Below, in pieces: positions 54,791 to 63,458 of a DNA stretch of 64,000 bases (position 1 is the first letter of the stretch; each line of letters opens with the position of its first letter). Under the pieces are notes generated by a model, which saw only the letters and a program-made list of their open reading frames with translations, did no database searches and was not told the origin of the DNA. A program made the translations under genes and the position numbers. The stretch comes from Thermodesulfobacterium hydrogeniphilum (GTDB lineage: Bacteria; Desulfobacterota; Thermodesulfobacteria; Thermodesulfobacteriales; Thermodesulfobacteriaceae): contig NZ_JQKW01000007.1 of assembly GCF_000746255.1 (NCBI RefSeq), forward strand, positions 186,001 through 250,000, in the 5' to 3' direction.

Positions 54791-56197
54791 ATGATAGAAC
54801 TAAAAAATCAATTAAAAATAACTCCTCAACTGATTTTAACCCCTCAATTAAAGCTTATTTTAAAAGTATTGCAATTAAATACCTTAGAATTAGAGGAATT
54901 TTTACAAGAGGAAGCTCAAATTAATCCTTTTTTAGAATTGGAATATAAAGATTTGCCAGAGAATATATTTTCAAAAAAATTAGATTTTAAGGAAGAGATT
55001 AGATTAAATGATGAAATAGATTTGAATAATGAAGAGTTTATAGAAAGATCTTTACATTTTTTTGAACCTCCTTCAGAAGAACCTCCTATTTGGGAGAAAA
55101 CCTTAAAGGTAGAGGAAAAGCTCACAGATTATTTATTATGGCAAATTCGTCTTAAAGAGCTTTCCTCTAAGGATTATGAAATAGCTCAGCATATTATAGG
55201 CAATCTTGATGAAAAAGGATATTTAACTCTTACTTCTAAAGAAATAGCTCAGGAATTACATGTTTCGGAAGAAAAAGTAGAAAAGATTAGAAATATTGTA
55301 AAATTTTTGGACCCTGTGGGTGTAGCATCTTATAATCTAAAAGAATGTTTGCTTACTCAATTAGAGTTTCTTGGTTATTTTTCTGATTCACTGCCTTATA
55401 TTTTGGTGAAACAACATTTAGAAGAAATTCCAAAAGGTGTAGAATATCTGAGTCAAAATTATGGATTTAGTCCAGAGGAGATAGAAAATGCTTTAGAGAT
55501 TATTAGACAATTAGAGCCTTATCCAGCGCGCAATTATTTTTTAGAACCTACACTTTATATAGAACCTGATCTTATCTTTTATAAACAAGATAATAAATGG
55601 AAAGTAGAAGTGATTAAAGAGAAGAATTTTTCAATAAAATTGAATAGTTATTATAAAGATTATTTAAAAATAAAAAAGAAATCTGAAGAAACAAAGAAAC
55701 TGAAACAATTTTTAAGGAAAAAATTAAGAGATGCAGAGAATTTACTAAAGGCTCTGGATAGCAGATATTCCAGTCTTTATAAAGTTGGAGAGGCTATTTT
55801 AAAACATCAATGTGAATTTTTAGAAAAAGGTATAAAACATCTTAAGCCTTTAACTTTGAAAATAATAGCAGAAGAAACAGGTTTACATGAATCAACTGTA
55901 AGCAGAATCATAGCTCATAAATATGTTCAAACACCTAATGGTGTTTATTCTTTGAAGTTTTTCTTTTCAACAGGTTATGAATCCTCTCAAGGTAATGTTT
56001 TATCTTCTAAGGCTGTAAAAGATTATATTAAAGAGATAATAGATAAAGAGGATCCTAAGAAACCTTTAAGTGATAATACCATAGCCAAAATTTTAAAAGA
56101 AAAATATGGAATAAAAATAGCTCGTAGAACAGTTACTAAATATAGAGAAGAAATGCAGATCCCTTCTATTAGAGAGAGAAAACTAAAAATCAAATAA
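54791..56197 (+). CDS. rpoN: RNA polymerase sigma-54 factor
   Basis: 468 residues. Region I (about 1-50) is rich in Gln/Leu (LTPQLKLILKVLQLNTLELEEFLQEE). A core-binding domain with EIAQHIIGNLDEKGYLTL follows, then the helix-turn-helix VSRIIAHKYVQTPNGVYSLKFFFS and the RpoN box ARRTVTKYREEM (about 445-456), the hallmark of the family. It directs transcription from -24/-12 promoters that need AAA+ activators. It starts 12 bases after lptB. No activator gene is present in the window. Confidence 0.97.
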   Translation: MIELKNQLKITPQLILTPQLKLILKVLQLNTLELEEFLQEEAQINPFLELEYKDLPENIFSKKLDFKEEIRLNDEIDLNNEEFIERSLHFFEPPSEEPPIWEKTLKVEEKLTDYLLWQIRLKELSSKDYEIAQHIIGNLDEKGYLTLTSKEIAQELHVSEEKVEKIRNIVKFLDPVGVASYNLKECLLTQLEFLGYFSDSLPYILVKQHLEEIPKGVEYLSQNYGFSPEEIENALEIIRQLEPYPARNYFLEPTLYIEPDLIFYKQDNKWKVEVIKEKNFSIKLNSYYKDYLKIKKKSEETKKLKQFLRKKLRDAENLLKALDSRYSSLYKVGEAILKHQCEFLEKGIKHLKPLTLKIIAEETGLHESTVSRIIAHKYVQTPNGVYSLKFFFSTGYESSQGNVLSSKAVKDYIKEIIDKEDPKKPLSDNTIAKILKEKYGIKIARRTVTKYREEMQIPSIRERKLKIK

Positions 56198-56206
56198 GGA
56201 GTTTTT

Positions 56207-57217
56207 ATGCCTTTTTTAGCCTTTGATTGTGAAGGACCTTTAACTCTTAATGATAATGCTTTTGAATATTGTAAAGCTATTATACCCAAAGGTGATTATT
56301 TTTTTAAACAAATTTCCCGTTTTGATGACTATTTAGCTGATATTAAGAAAAAAGAGGGATATAAAGCAGGAGATACTTTAAAACTTATTTTACCTTTTTT
56401 GAAACTATTTGGAGCTAATAATAAAAGTTTAAGAGAATTCTCTAAAAAAACTTTGATATTTCTACCTAAAATTCCTGAAAATTTACCCAAGCTTAATAAA
56501 ATTTTGCCTACCTTTATAATTAGCACAAGCTATAAACCTTATTTGGAAGCTTTAGCAGAGGTTACAAATTTTCCCATGGATCATATTTTTTGTACTGAAA
56601 TAGATTTTGATAAAGTTAAACTTTCTTCTGAAGAAGCTAAAATTTTAAAAAAGCTTTATGAGGAAATTATAAGTTTACCAGAGATAGATTTTCCAAAAGA
56701 TGCCACTTTACCTTCTGATTTACCTTTAGATTTATTAAGTATTTTAGACCGTTTAGAGGAGATATTTTTTAATATAATATGGAATTTAGATATAGGAATT
56801 TTTTTAAGGGAGGTAAATCCTATAGGAGGCTCAGAAAAAGCAAAAGCCTGTGAGATGATCTCAAAAGAACTTTCTATTCCTTTTTCTGAAGGGTTTTATA
56901 CAGGAGATAGTATTACAGATATGCAAGCTTTGAATTTAATTAAGGAAAATAAAGGAGTGGCATTGTCTTTTAATGGAAATAGATATGCTCTAAGAAGCGC
57001 AGAATTTTATGCTCTTTCAAGAGAAGGATCTTTATTTTTGGATCTGGCAAAGATATTTTTAGAGAAAGGAAAAGAGGGATTAGAAAAATATGAAAATTTT
57101 GAGGAATACGAATTTGGTAAAATTCCAGAGGATCTAAAAGTATTTGAAAAATTGGTGGAAAAGAGTGAAAATTTCAGAAAGAAAGTAAGAGGAGAAATAA
57201 TAGGAGGCCTTGGATGA
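56207..57217 (+). CDS. HAD-like protein resembling EhaR (energy-converting hydrogenase A subunit R)
   Basis: 336 residues, soluble. Residues 5-12 (AFDCEGPL) replace the usual HAD nucleophile motif DxDGT. A helical insertion follows, then TFIISTSYKPYLEALAEV (motif II-like), and EGFYTGDSITDMQALNLI (motif IV with two Asp). A C-terminal helical region of about 60 residues completes it. The pattern resembles the archaeal and bacterial proteins annotated EhaR; there is no hydrogenase gene in the window, so the name says little about its job here. GGAG lies 7 bases before the ATG. It is located 9 bases after rpoN and overlaps the rhomboid gene by 4 bases. Confidence 0.6.
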   Translation: MPFLAFDCEGPLTLNDNAFEYCKAIIPKGDYFFKQISRFDDYLADIKKKEGYKAGDTLKLILPFLKLFGANNKSLREFSKKTLIFLPKIPENLPKLNKILPTFIISTSYKPYLEALAEVTNFPMDHIFCTEIDFDKVKLSSEEAKILKKLYEEIISLPEIDFPKDATLPSDLPLDLLSILDRLEEIFFNIIWNLDIGIFLREVNPIGGSEKAKACEMISKELSIPFSEGFYTGDSITDMQALNLIKENKGVALSFNGNRYALRSAEFYALSREGSLFLDLAKIFLEKGKEGLEKYENFEEYEFGKIPEDLKVFEKLVEKSENFRKKVRGEIIGGLG

Positions 57218-57960
57218 TACCACTACAGGATATTTTACCTCGTAGAAATCCTCCTATAATGACTTGGTTGTTAATTTTTGCTAATATAATAGTTTTTTTT
57301 TATGAACTTTCTCTTTCTTCTTTAGAAAGAGAATTTTTTTTTAGAACATGGGGTTTCATTCCAGCCAGATTTTTTAATCATTATTTTTCAGCTTTATTAG
57401 GAGATCCCTTTTATCAAAAATATCTTACTCTTTTTACTCATCTTTTTATTCATGGAGGTTGGCTTCATCTTATAGGAAATATGTGGACTTTATGGATTTT
57501 TGGAGATAATGTAGAGGATCGTTTGGGACCTTTTAGATTTCTCATATTTTATCTTTTTTGTGGAATTTTTGCTACTTTATTTCATGCTTTTATTTACAAA
57601 AACTCTGTTACACCTTTAATAGGTGCTTCTGGAGCTATTTCTGGTGTAATGGGTGCCTATTTTATTATGTATCCCTTGGCAAGAATTGTAATTTTGGTGC
57701 CTATTTTCTTTTTTCCTTTATTTTTTGAGATCCCAGCATTTTTATACTTGGGATACTGGCTTTTAATACAGTTATATAGTGGACTTTTTGCTTTAGCTTT
57801 ACCTGACAGTTTTGGAGGTATAGCTTGGTTTGCTCATTTGGGAGGTTTTATTTTCGGAGCTTTGGGATATAAATTTTTCTGCAAAAAAAAATGTAGATTT
57901 TACCAAGATGAATATGGTATTTTTGGTTCTTTCTTTGGAATAGATAGATGGAATAGATAA
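57214..57960 (+). CDS. rhomboid-family intramembrane serine protease
   Basis: 248 residues with about six helices. Motifs are HGGWLHLIGNMWTLWIFGD (oxyanion His/Asn, HLxGN), PLIGASGAISGVMGAYFIMYP (GASG with the catalytic Ser) and AWFAHLGGFIFGALGY (catalytic His). It cleaves transmembrane substrates within the inner membrane. Substrates are unknown. It overlaps the EhaR-like gene by 4 bases, and a second membrane-linked protease gene follows. Confidence 0.93.
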   Translation: MIPLQDILPRRNPPIMTWLLIFANIIVFFYELSLSSLEREFFFRTWGFIPARFFNHYFSALLGDPFYQKYLTLFTHLFIHGGWLHLIGNMWTLWIFGDNVEDRLGPFRFLIFYLFCGIFATLFHAFIYKNSVTPLIGASGAISGVMGAYFIMYPLARIVILVPIFFFPLFFEIPAFLYLGYWLLIQLYSGLFALALPDSFGGIAWFAHLGGFIFGALGYKFFCKKKCRFYQDEYGIFGSFFGIDRWNR

Positions 57961-57986
57961 AAAGACTAAAAGGGGGAAAATAAAGT

Positions 57987-58811
57987 ATGATAGGATGGGG
58001 AGATTTATTTTGGATTTTATTTTTAGCTATGGCAATGCAACCTTTTTTAAGACAGAAATTTTTAGAATTAGCCCGTCAAAAGGCTATAGAACAAATAGAA
58101 AAGAAAAGAGGCTCAAGGGTTATTTTATTGATTCATCGTCAGGAAACTATGAGTTTATTGGGTTTCCCAATTATGAAATTTATAGATATTAATGACTCTG
58201 AAGAGGTAATAAGAGCTATACATCTTACGGATAAAGATGTACCTATTGATATAATTTTACATACTCCAGGTGGATTAGTGTTAGCAGCTTTACAGATAGC
58301 CTTAGCCATAAAAAAACATCCTGCCAAAGTAACAGCTTTTATCCCTCATTATGCTATGAGCGGAGGGACTCTTATTGCTCTTGCCTGTGATGAGATTATC
58401 ATGGATGAACATGCAGTTCTTGGACCTGTAGATCCTCAATTAGGACAATATCCTGCGGCTTCAATCTTAAGAGCTGTTAAAAGAAAATCTATAGAACATG
58501 TGGAGGATCAAACTTTAATATTAGCAGATGTAGCTGAAATGGCTTTAAAACAAATGAAAGAAAATCTTAAACTTATTCTGGATAATAAATATTCTCCAGA
58601 AAAAATTGAAGAATTGGCAGACATTTTATCTCAGGGACATTTTACACATGATTATCCTATTACTTATGAAGAAGCCAAAAAACTTGGTTTGCCTGTAAGT
58701 AAAGATATGCCTATAGAAATTTATCAATTAATGAAACTTTTTCCTCAGCCATTAAGACAAACTCCTTCTGTAGAATATATTCCTTTACCTAAGAAAGGAA
58801 CAAATAAATAA
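57987..58811 (+). CDS. ClpP-class membrane serine protease (SDH/DUF114 family)
   Basis: 274 residues. One N-terminal helix (about 6-22, LFWILFLAMAMQPF) is followed by a crotonase/ClpP-like domain: IHLTDKDVPIDIILHTPGGLVLAALQIA, VTAFIPHYAMSGGTLIALACDEI (Ser in MSGGT as the predicted nucleophile) and MDEHAVLGPVDPQLGQYPA. These are related to SppA-like signal-peptide peptidases and act at the membrane. GGGGGAAA precedes the ATG. It lies 26 bases after the rhomboid gene, so the pair may work together on membrane-protein clearance. Confidence 0.9.
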   Translation: MIGWGDLFWILFLAMAMQPFLRQKFLELARQKAIEQIEKKRGSRVILLIHRQETMSLLGFPIMKFIDINDSEEVIRAIHLTDKDVPIDIILHTPGGLVLAALQIALAIKKHPAKVTAFIPHYAMSGGTLIALACDEIIMDEHAVLGPVDPQLGQYPAASILRAVKRKSIEHVEDQTLILADVAEMALKQMKENLKLILDNKYSPEKIEELADILSQGHFTHDYPITYEEAKKLGLPVSKDMPIEIYQLMKLFPQPLRQTPSVEYIPLPKKGTNK

Positions 58812-58819
58812 ATTACCTC

Positions 58820-58849
58820 TTTACACCTCGGAGGTGTAAAAGGTGTAAT
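58820..58849. promoter_or_regulatory. perfect palindrome plus direct half-site upstream of fmdB, candidate operator
   Basis: TTTACACCTC (58820-58829) and GAGGTGTAAA (58831-58840) form a 10-bp perfect inverted repeat around one base. A third half-site AGGTGTAAT follows directly (58841-58849). It ends 12 bases before the -35 box of fmdB. There is no T-run, so it looks like a binding site rather than a terminator. Confidence 0.45.
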
Positions 58850-58861
58850 GGTAGTGTATAC

Positions 58862-58890
58862 TTGACAGAATTTGAAAGTTTGAGTATATA
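58862..58890 (+). promoter_or_regulatory. putative sigma-70 promoter of fmdB
   Basis: Consensus TTGACA (58862-58867) and TATATA (58885-58890) with a 17-base spacer; TATAAT at 58887 would give 19. Confidence 0.6.
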
Positions 58891-58948
58891 ATATTAAATT
58901 GTTTATATTTGATTTAGAAAATAAAATGCTTTGGAAAGGGGAGTAATT

Positions 58949-59197
58949 ATGCCTATTTATGAATTTAAATGTCAGGATTGCGGAAAAGAATTTGAGGTTT
59001 ATCTTAAAAATAAAGATGAAATATCCCAAGTAACCTGTCCTGATTGTAAAAGTAAAAATATAAATCGTCTTATGAGTGTGGTAAATGCTATTGTTAGTGA
59101 TTCAGGAGGTTCTTCTGATAAGCCTAATTTAGTAGAAAGTCACAAATGTGAAACTGGCACTTGCGCGATAGGTGAACTTCCAGGTTATAGTAGATAA
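58949..59197 (+). CDS. FmdB-family zinc-ribbon protein
   Basis: 82 residues from ATG 58949 (MPIYEFKCQDCGKEFEV), which is the family start and has GGAAAGGGGAG just upstream; the ATG at 58931 adds six residues. It has a zinc ribbon C-x2-C (CQDC) and C-x2-C (CPDC), followed by a flexible tail with another CxxxxC (HKCETGTC). Family members are described as putative regulators, named after the formamidase operon; the function is not known. It has its own promoter and candidate operator. Confidence 0.9.
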   Translation: MPIYEFKCQDCGKEFEVYLKNKDEISQVTCPDCKSKNINRLMSVVNAIVSDSGGSSDKPNLVESHKCETGTCAIGELPGYSR

Positions 59198-59199
59198 AA

Positions 59200-59826
59200 T
59201 TAAATTTTTTCTTGCATTTCTTTTTCTAATTCTTTTAAGCCTTTTTTAACAATTTCAGATAATTCTCCTGCTCCCATACCTTTATATATTTTATAAGCTA
59301 TTTCTAAAGCTTCTTTTGCTGTTTGATAATCTTTTTTATATCTTGATACTTCTCCTATTCCTACAAGGGCTCTGGCAGCTCTATGTGCATCATTATATTT
59401 TTCCCCTATCTCTAAAAGTCTATACAAATAAGGAAGCATTTTGTCATATTCTTTTTTTTCTTTGTATACAAATACTATCTTTTCAGCTATAATAGCAGTG
59501 CTAATTTCATCATCAAAATTTTCGCAAATATCCAAACAGGCTTTATAAACTTTCAAAGCTTTTTCTATATTACCTCTTGAGTGATATAAATCTCCTAAAA
59601 AGTCTAAAATATTGGCTATTTCTTTATAAGCAAGGTCTTTATAATTTTCAACTTTTTGGAAAAGGGCTAAAGCTTCTTCTAATAAGGTTATTGTGTCTAC
59701 TATTTTTCCTTCTCTCCAGAATTTATAAGCCTTTAGACAAATTTCATAAGCTGGTTTTAACTCTTCTGGAATGTCAGGTTTTAGTGTAAAAAAATCCTTT
59801 TTATCTTCCAGAAGTTTTTTTTCCAT
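59200..59826 (-). CDS. TPR-repeat protein
   Basis: 208 residues, soluble and acidic/lysine-rich. Four or five tetratricopeptide-like helix pairs are visible: AYEICLKAYKFWREGKIVDTITLLEEALALF, LGDLYHSRGNIEKALKVYKACLDI, KEYDKMLPYLYRLLEIGEKY, RYKKDYQTAKEALEIAYKIY. A scaffold role is likely; no enzyme motif is present. It is last in a minus-strand trio with a HEAT-like zinc protein and another TPR protein, 15 bases after the HEAT gene. Confidence 0.85.
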   Translation of the reverse strand: MEKKLLEDKKDFFTLKPDIPEELKPAYEICLKAYKFWREGKIVDTITLLEEALALFQKVENYKDLAYKEIANILDFLGDLYHSRGNIEKALKVYKACLDICENFDDEISTAIIAEKIVFVYKEKKEYDKMLPYLYRLLEIGEKYNDAHRAARALVGIGEVSRYKKDYQTAKEALEIAYKIYKGMGAGELSEIVKKGLKELEKEMQEKI

Positions 59827-59841
59827 TTTAGGTCTCCTAAA

Positions 59842-60891
59842 TTAGAATTTTTTAAGTAGATCTTTTAAAAATACAGTTTCAAAATTATAAGTTTTGTAAT
59901 TAAAAAGCTTGAAGCTCTTTTCTGGATCAATCTTATCAAAATAAGATTTTATCTCAGGGCTTTTAAGATTGTAGAATATTAGCAGAATAAGACCTTGAAT
60001 TTCTGATGATGCACCTTCTAAGTAATTTAATAGTTTTAGATAGCTATGTTGTTTTAAAAGATGAGGACTTTTTTCAGAGATTCTATAAAGTGCATACAAT
60101 ACATAAGGTCTATATTCTGGAAATTCTATAAAAGCGAGCAGATTTTTTATAAAGAAAGAATATCTATCTTTGGTGTTTCTTATAATTTCTCCAGCAGCTT
60201 CTAAAGCTCCCCAGGCAGAAGAAGCAGAATCTGCTGCTGAATAAATAAGTCTTTTTAAAAGTTCTAAAACTTTTTCAGGACGAATTTTTACAAGTTTTTC
60301 AGAAACTAATCCTATAATAACTGAAACTTTTTTTCTAAAAACTGGGTCAGGATGATATAAAAATTTTTGTAGAACATTTAAATTAAGAGGTTCGGCTAAG
60401 ATATAACTGAATAAAAGATTTAAATTATTCTGATTAATAAGCTCTTCTAATTCTTTTTTGCTGAGCTTTCTTTTTTCAACTTTAGGTAAATCTGGCTCTT
60501 CTTTTTGAAGAAGTTTTTTTATTTTAGGTTCTCGAGTTTCTCTTAGATCATCAGAAAGTTTAATAAAACAAAGAGCACTTCTGAAAAGTCTTTTACCGTA
60601 AGAAGATTCTGGTAAAATGGTATGAGTTTTTAAATCATAGTTTTCTATCCAGATTTCTTTATAATCTTCATCAGGTATTAAATCCCAAGCAAGTTCCCAA
60701 TCACCTGCACAAGCAATCAAAAGGGCTTCTACAAAAGCAGCGCCGCGATTATGTCCTGTAACATCGCACACATAAACACTACCACATTCACATATACCAG
60801 CTTCCAAATCTGAAAATCCTATAGCTAAAAAGGTTGGTTTAGCTATAGGTTTTCCGCAAAAAGGACAGGTTGGTATCTTAGGAATCCTCAT
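59842..60891 (-). CDS. zinc-finger/HEAT-like protein resembling the DVU0298 family
   Basis: 349 residues. The N-terminus has a zinc-type pair CPFCGKPIAK (9-18) and ECGSVYVCDVTGHNRGAAFVEALLIACAGDW (about 35-65). From about 150 on, paired helices similar to HEAT repeats follow (FLYHPDPVFRKKVSVIIGLVSEKLV, ADSASSAWGALEAAGEII, FIEFPEYRPYVLYALYRI). The layout recalls a conserved family of sulfate-reducing bacteria known by the Desulfovibrio name DVU0298; the function is unknown. It overlaps the upstream TPR gene by 14 bases. Confidence 0.65.
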   Translation of the reverse strand: MRIPKIPTCPFCGKPIAKPTFLAIGFSDLEAGICECGSVYVCDVTGHNRGAAFVEALLIACAGDWELAWDLIPDEDYKEIWIENYDLKTHTILPESSYGKRLFRSALCFIKLSDDLRETREPKIKKLLQKEEPDLPKVEKRKLSKKELEELINQNNLNLLFSYILAEPLNLNVLQKFLYHPDPVFRKKVSVIIGLVSEKLVKIRPEKVLELLKRLIYSAADSASSAWGALEAAGEIIRNTKDRYSFFIKNLLAFIEFPEYRPYVLYALYRISEKSPHLLKQHSYLKLLNYLEGASSEIQGLILLIFYNLKSPEIKSYFDKIDPEKSFKLFNYKTYNFETVFLKDLLKKF

Positions 60892-61486
60892 TTACCAACC
60901 TTTCAAACTCAGGATTTACAGAGTATCCTAAGGATTTAGCTTGAGCAATATTCTTTTTAGCCTCTTCTATATTTCCCAGATGATAATAAGCTACTGCTAA
61001 ATTATTATAAATAGTTCCCATTTGAGGAGCAAGGCTTTTAGCTTTTTCTAAGGCTGAAATAGCTTCTTTATATTGTCCTTTTTCTATCAGAATTGTAGAA
61101 AGATTTACCCAAGCAGCAGGATCATCTTTTTTTAATTCTATAGCTTTTTTATAACACTTTTCTGCTTCTTCTAAATTACCTAATTGAAATTCAACAAGTC
61201 CAAGATTTATCCAGGCTTCTACAGATTTAGGATAAAATTTAAGGGTAAAAGTAAAAGCCTTTTTAGCTTCTTCAATTTCTCCTTCCTGAGCCAAGATAAT
61301 TCCTAAGTTTATCATAGCTTCAAAATGGTAAGGATCAATCTTAAGCACGCGTTTGAAAGCCTCTTTAGCCTCTTGAAATTTTCCCAAATTAAAGTAAGCT
61401 ATAGCTAACTTGTGTTGTGCAAATGGAGAATGGGGGTGTTCTTTGGCTTCTTTTTCTAAAGTTTTTAAAATTTCTTCTGTTATCAT
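60878..61486 (-). CDS. TPR-repeat protein
   Basis: 202 residues composed of about five clean 34-residue tetratricopeptide repeats (AQHKLAIAYFNLGKFQEAKEAFKRVLKIDP; AMINLGIILAQEGEIEEAKKAFTFTLKFYP; AWINLGLVEFQLGNLEEAEKCYKKAIELKK; AWVNLSTILIEKGQYKEAISALEKAKSLAP; NNLAVAYYHLGNIEEAKKNIAQ). No signal peptide is evident. Such proteins bind partner peptides. GGAGG precedes the ATG. It is first of the trio and divergent from mltG with a 41-base gap. Confidence 0.92.
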   Translation of the reverse strand: MITEEILKTLEKEAKEHPHSPFAQHKLAIAYFNLGKFQEAKEAFKRVLKIDPYHFEAMINLGIILAQEGEIEEAKKAFTFTLKFYPKSVEAWINLGLVEFQLGNLEEAEKCYKKAIELKKDDPAAWVNLSTILIEKGQYKEAISALEKAKSLAPQMGTIYNNLAVAYYHLGNIEEAKKNIAQAKSLGYSVNPEFERLVNEDS

Positions 61487-61527
61487 AAAAACCTCCTGTT
61501 AGATATTAATAAAAGATACCATTAAAA

Positions 61528-62652
61528 ATGAAGTTCTCAAGTGCTGAAATTCAGAAAAAAAGACCAATAATTTTTTTATTGGTTCTTTTTTTTATTTTAT
61601 GGATAATAGGTTTATATTTTGATGGATTGGGTCCTGTTTCTGAATTTAAAACTAATGAATTCAGAATTGTTGAAATAAAAAAAGGAGAGGGAGTTTGGAG
61701 TATAGCTAAAAAACTTAAAGAAAAAGGTGTAATTAAAAGTAGATGGGTATTTATTATAGAAGCTTTGAGAACAGGTTTTTATAATAAAATAAAGCCCGGA
61801 GAATATGCTTTTTATACTCACCAGAGCTTAGGAGAAATTTTGAGAATTCTTGTAGAAGGAAGGGTTTTGTCCCATAAAATAACTATTCCAGAAGGGCTTA
61901 CTCTTTGGCAAATTGCAGAAATTTTGGATAGAAACAATATCTGTAAAAAAGAGGAATTTCTAAAATTGGCTCAAGATCCTCAGGTAGCTAAAAAATTTGG
62001 GTTACCTGGGCCGACTCTGGAAGGTTATTTGTATCCAGATACTTATTATTTTCATAAATATACACATCCTGGAGTAATTATTAAAACTATGGTAGATAAT
62101 TTTTGGAAACACTGGGATAAGTATAAAGATATAGCAAATAAAAAAGGCATGTCTTTAAAAGAAGTGATAACTTTAGCCTCTATAGTAGAAAAAGAAGCAA
62201 TATATTCTAAAGAAAAACCATTAATTGCAGCAGTTTATTTAAATAGACTCAAAAGAGGCATGCCTTTACAAGCAGATCCTACTATAAATTATGCTTTAAG
62301 AAATTTCAGAAGGCTTTATTACAAAGATTATTACAGTGTAAAAAGTCCTTATAACACCTATTTAAACTATGGTCTCCCTCCTACACCTATTTGCAGTCCT
62401 GGAGAGGATAGTATTAAGGCTGTATTATTTCCGGCTAAGGTTTCCTACCTTTATTTTGTAGCTAAAGGAGATGGGACCCATTATTTTTCAAGAACATACA
62501 GAGAGCATTTAAGAGCCATAAGACTGGTTAGAAGAATTCGCAAAAAACATAGAAGAGTTTATAAAAAATTTTCTGGCAATAATTCAAAAATTCTTAAAAC
62601 TAAATCTTCTTTACTTTTTCAATCTCAGAATAAAGTGAGAGAAAATTTTTAA
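61528..62652 (+). CDS. mltG: endolytic peptidoglycan transglycosylase MltG
   Basis: 374 residues. One N-terminal membrane helix (about 12-32), a LysM-like region (VEIKKGEGVWSIAKKLKEKGVIKSR) and the YceG catalytic domain: ITIPEGLTLWQIAEIL, PTLEGYLYPDTYYF, LASIVEKEAIYSKEKPLIAAVYLNRLKRGMPLQADPT (catalytic Glu in VEKEA), SPYNTYLNYGLPPTPICSPGEDSIKAV and YLYFVAKGDGTHYFS. It cuts nascent glycan strands and sets their length. The tail (HLRAIRLVRR...KVRENF) is basic and extends 53 bases into the convergent rsmA. Confidence 0.95.
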   Translation: MKFSSAEIQKKRPIIFLLVLFFILWIIGLYFDGLGPVSEFKTNEFRIVEIKKGEGVWSIAKKLKEKGVIKSRWVFIIEALRTGFYNKIKPGEYAFYTHQSLGEILRILVEGRVLSHKITIPEGLTLWQIAEILDRNNICKKEEFLKLAQDPQVAKKFGLPGPTLEGYLYPDTYYFHKYTHPGVIIKTMVDNFWKHWDKYKDIANKKGMSLKEVITLASIVEKEAIYSKEKPLIAAVYLNRLKRGMPLQADPTINYALRNFRRLYYKDYYSVKSPYNTYLNYGLPPTPICSPGEDSIKAVLFPAKVSYLYFVAKGDGTHYFSRTYREHLRAIRLVRRIRKKHRRVYKKFSGNNSKILKTKSSLLFQSQNKVRENF

Positions 62653-63343
62653 AATTCAACTCTTCAACCCTTTTATTGGGAGAGATTTCTAAATTCAATA
62701 ATAATTTTTCATCAATTTTATGTTTAAGCATTTTTCTTTTCTGAGAAAAAAGACGAATTAGAAATTTTTTATAATTTTTTAAATCTGAAATTTCTTTAAA
62801 ATCCTTTCTTGTCAATTTTATATAAGCAGAAACCACCTTGGGAGGAGGGACAAAGAATCTGGCAGGTATACTCATAAGATAATTTATTTCATAGAAAGTT
62901 TTTACAAAAATGGAAAGCCAGGATTTTTCCTTTATTAATCTTTCAGCAACTTCTTTTTGCACCATATAAAAAGCCTGTGGTATATACTCTTTATACATTA
63001 CTGTATTTTCAATAATTAAACTGGCTACATTATAGGGGAGATTGCCAATTAATTTCAATTCCTTTTCTTTTAAGCTTGAAAAATCAAATTTAGTAGCATC
63101 AGCCTGAATTATAGTAACTCTTTCGTCTTTTATATTTTTTTTAAGTTTTTCTATCATTTCTTGATCTATTTCTATAAGATAAAGATTTTTTAAAGGAGTT
63201 TTTAATAATTCTTTAGTAAGATTCCCTGTACCAGGACCAATTTCAACTACTGTTTCTTCTGATTTTATTTCAGAAAATTCTACAAGTTTTTGTAGAATAC
63301 CTGAAGCAATAAGCAAATGTTGACCAAATTTTTTCTTAAGCAT
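62600..63343 (-). CDS. rsmA: 16S rRNA dimethyladenosine transferase
   Basis: 247 residues, a little shorter than E. coli KsgA. KKKFGQHLLIASGILQKLVEF (start, family KRFGQNFL), VEIGPGTGNLTKELL (SAM site), LIEIDQEMIEKLKK, QADATKFDF, LIGNLPYNVASLI (catalytic NLPY) and FVPPPKVVSAYIKLTRK. It dimethylates two adjacent adenines near the 3' end of 16S rRNA. The C-terminal part is shortened. It overlaps mltG tail to tail by 53 bases. Confidence 0.95.
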   Translation of the reverse strand: MLKKKFGQHLLIASGILQKLVEFSEIKSEETVVEIGPGTGNLTKELLKTPLKNLYLIEIDQEMIEKLKKNIKDERVTIIQADATKFDFSSLKEKELKLIGNLPYNVASLIIENTVMYKEYIPQAFYMVQKEVAERLIKEKSWLSIFVKTFYEINYLMSIPARFFVPPPKVVSAYIKLTRKDFKEISDLKNYKKFLIRLFSQKRKMLKHKIDEKLLLNLEISPNKRVEELNFKNFLSLYSEIEKVKKI

Positions 63344-63458
63344 GTGCTTATTTTATCTTTAATCCTCAAAATTGCTACTTACAATTGTAAAACCTGTTCC
63401 TTGCTAATATTTAATTTTTTGGTATGTTTAAGGGGAAAATTTTTTGAAGGAGTGAGAT

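Noticed and set aside
63379-63390. 12-bp palindrome TTACAATTGTAA between rsmA and the DUF1015 gene
   Set aside because: Short AT-rich palindromes are frequent in this composition, and it has no clear relation to a promoter element.
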